Shown here in pieces: positions 63,609-64,000 of a DNA stretch of 64,000 nt (its first letter is position 1; every line of letters starts with the position of its first letter). Source of the DNA: Galeruca laticollis (taxonomy: Eukaryota > Arthropoda > Insecta > Coleoptera > Chrysomelidae); assembly GCA_963921935.1 (NCBI GenBank), contig OY998180.1, positions 196,519,044 through 196,583,043 on the forward strand. Reading direction: 5' to 3'. The position numbers and the translations under genes were made by a program. The notes beneath the pieces were generated by a model. The model made no database searches, was not told the DNA's origin, and saw only the letters and a list, made by a program, of their open reading frames with translations.

Positions 63609-63801
63609 AATGACAAAAAACATGAAAAAAGTCATAAAAGAAAAATTGAAAACCATGGTGATTTTCTATATTGGTATAAACTTAAAGTAATGTCTCTACA
63701 ATCAGCTTACCAAATATGACGAAGGTTAAGAAATAGGTTTTTTTGTTTAGTCGAGTCAAAGTGGAGGTACTGAAATTCGCGGTTCCACTTACCCCGGTGT
63801 A

Positions 63802-64000
63802 CCTTAATACATTATTGGTTTTATTACTTTTCCATCCAACCCATTTAATATGCGAGAAAAGTATAGGTTTACCCAAAGAAAGTTGGAATTTTGGATTTTT
63901 TGAGTTGTTTTTACGTTTTTCAGCAAGAACACAAAAAAATGGTTTTTAGAGAAGAAAACCTATCTGTATAACTTGATACAGCCCCCGAAGTGCAACAAGT
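63802..64000. other. Noncoding, no feature seen
   Basis: Right flank of the jerky-like transposon; no feature recognised up to the window end. Confidence 0.4.

Larger units (their letters stand above)
60776..63799 (+). mobile_element. Pogo/jerky-like transposon, nearly intact
   Basis: Starts AGGGGTAAGTGTAAATA and ends (inverted) CACCGGGGTAAGTGGAACC, each next to TA (60774-60775, 63800-63801). Several inner copies of GGGGCAAGTGTAACC-like words lie near both ends. It contains one long transposase frame (61513-63186) with a separate N-terminal piece and C-terminal overlap. Confidence 0.75.

Overview
The window is AT-rich animal DNA of insect type, possibly a beetle; the species call is inference from the transposon mix (BEL/Pao, Gypsy, piggyBac, hAT, mariner, DD82E, pogo-like and THAP elements, RTE and RNase H-bearing LINEs) and from spliced genes with GTAAGT donors. 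There are no bacterial operons, rRNA, tRNA or CRISPR arrays that I can see. Nearly all of it is accessory DNA. Two ordinary host genes stand out, both on the minus strand: a Ulk3-type protein kinase with MIT domains (six coding exons, 19220 down to 9166, last exon not found) and a single-exon gene for a 441-residue His/Pro/Gln/Asn-rich repeat protein (23812 down to 22487).

Layout. 1-2486: dead LINE with RNase H. 2952-3545: relic of an unclassified transposase-like family. 3604-7471: hAT element with 8-base target duplication, holding a nested LINE and a nested mariner. 9166-19220: the kinase gene, whose introns hold an RTE-like LINE (about 9440-11612), three nested MITEs (12986-14527) and a 4.2-kb TIR element with TA duplication (14854-19077) that itself holds a hAT fragment (15064-16026). 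22487-23812: repeat-protein gene. 25709-42716: a SWIM zinc finger/YqaJ-exonuclease pseudogene cut by a LINE fragment, an 8.57-kb BEL retrotransposon (27480-36049) and a piggyBac (36320-42480). The piggyBac is itself cut by a DD82E element (37026-40503), which carries further foldback elements. 43268-46901: two THAP-domain (P-like) element derivatives head to head, one with a MITE inserted. 47310-47755: BEL integrase scrap. 48038-52658: Gypsy element with gag and integrase but no protease, RT or RNase H, and with an extra ORF encoding a macrodomain plus CCCH zinc finger. 53222-57441: pogo-like element with a C-terminal PHD finger exon and a 0.94-kb tandem duplication. 58203-59191: 173-bp satellite. 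60776-63799: second pogo/jerky-like element, nearly intact.

Most mobile genes are broken by stops or frameshifts, but many boundaries are readable to the base from TIRs, LTRs and target duplications, so the order of insertion can be reconstructed. The most unusual item is the retrotransposon-borne macrodomain/CCCH gene (51527-52156). Next come the unclassified transposon in the kinase intron, the hairpin-headed MITEs that share a CTCGATGCCCAGCC motif, and the subterminal repeat arrays of the two pogo-like elements.
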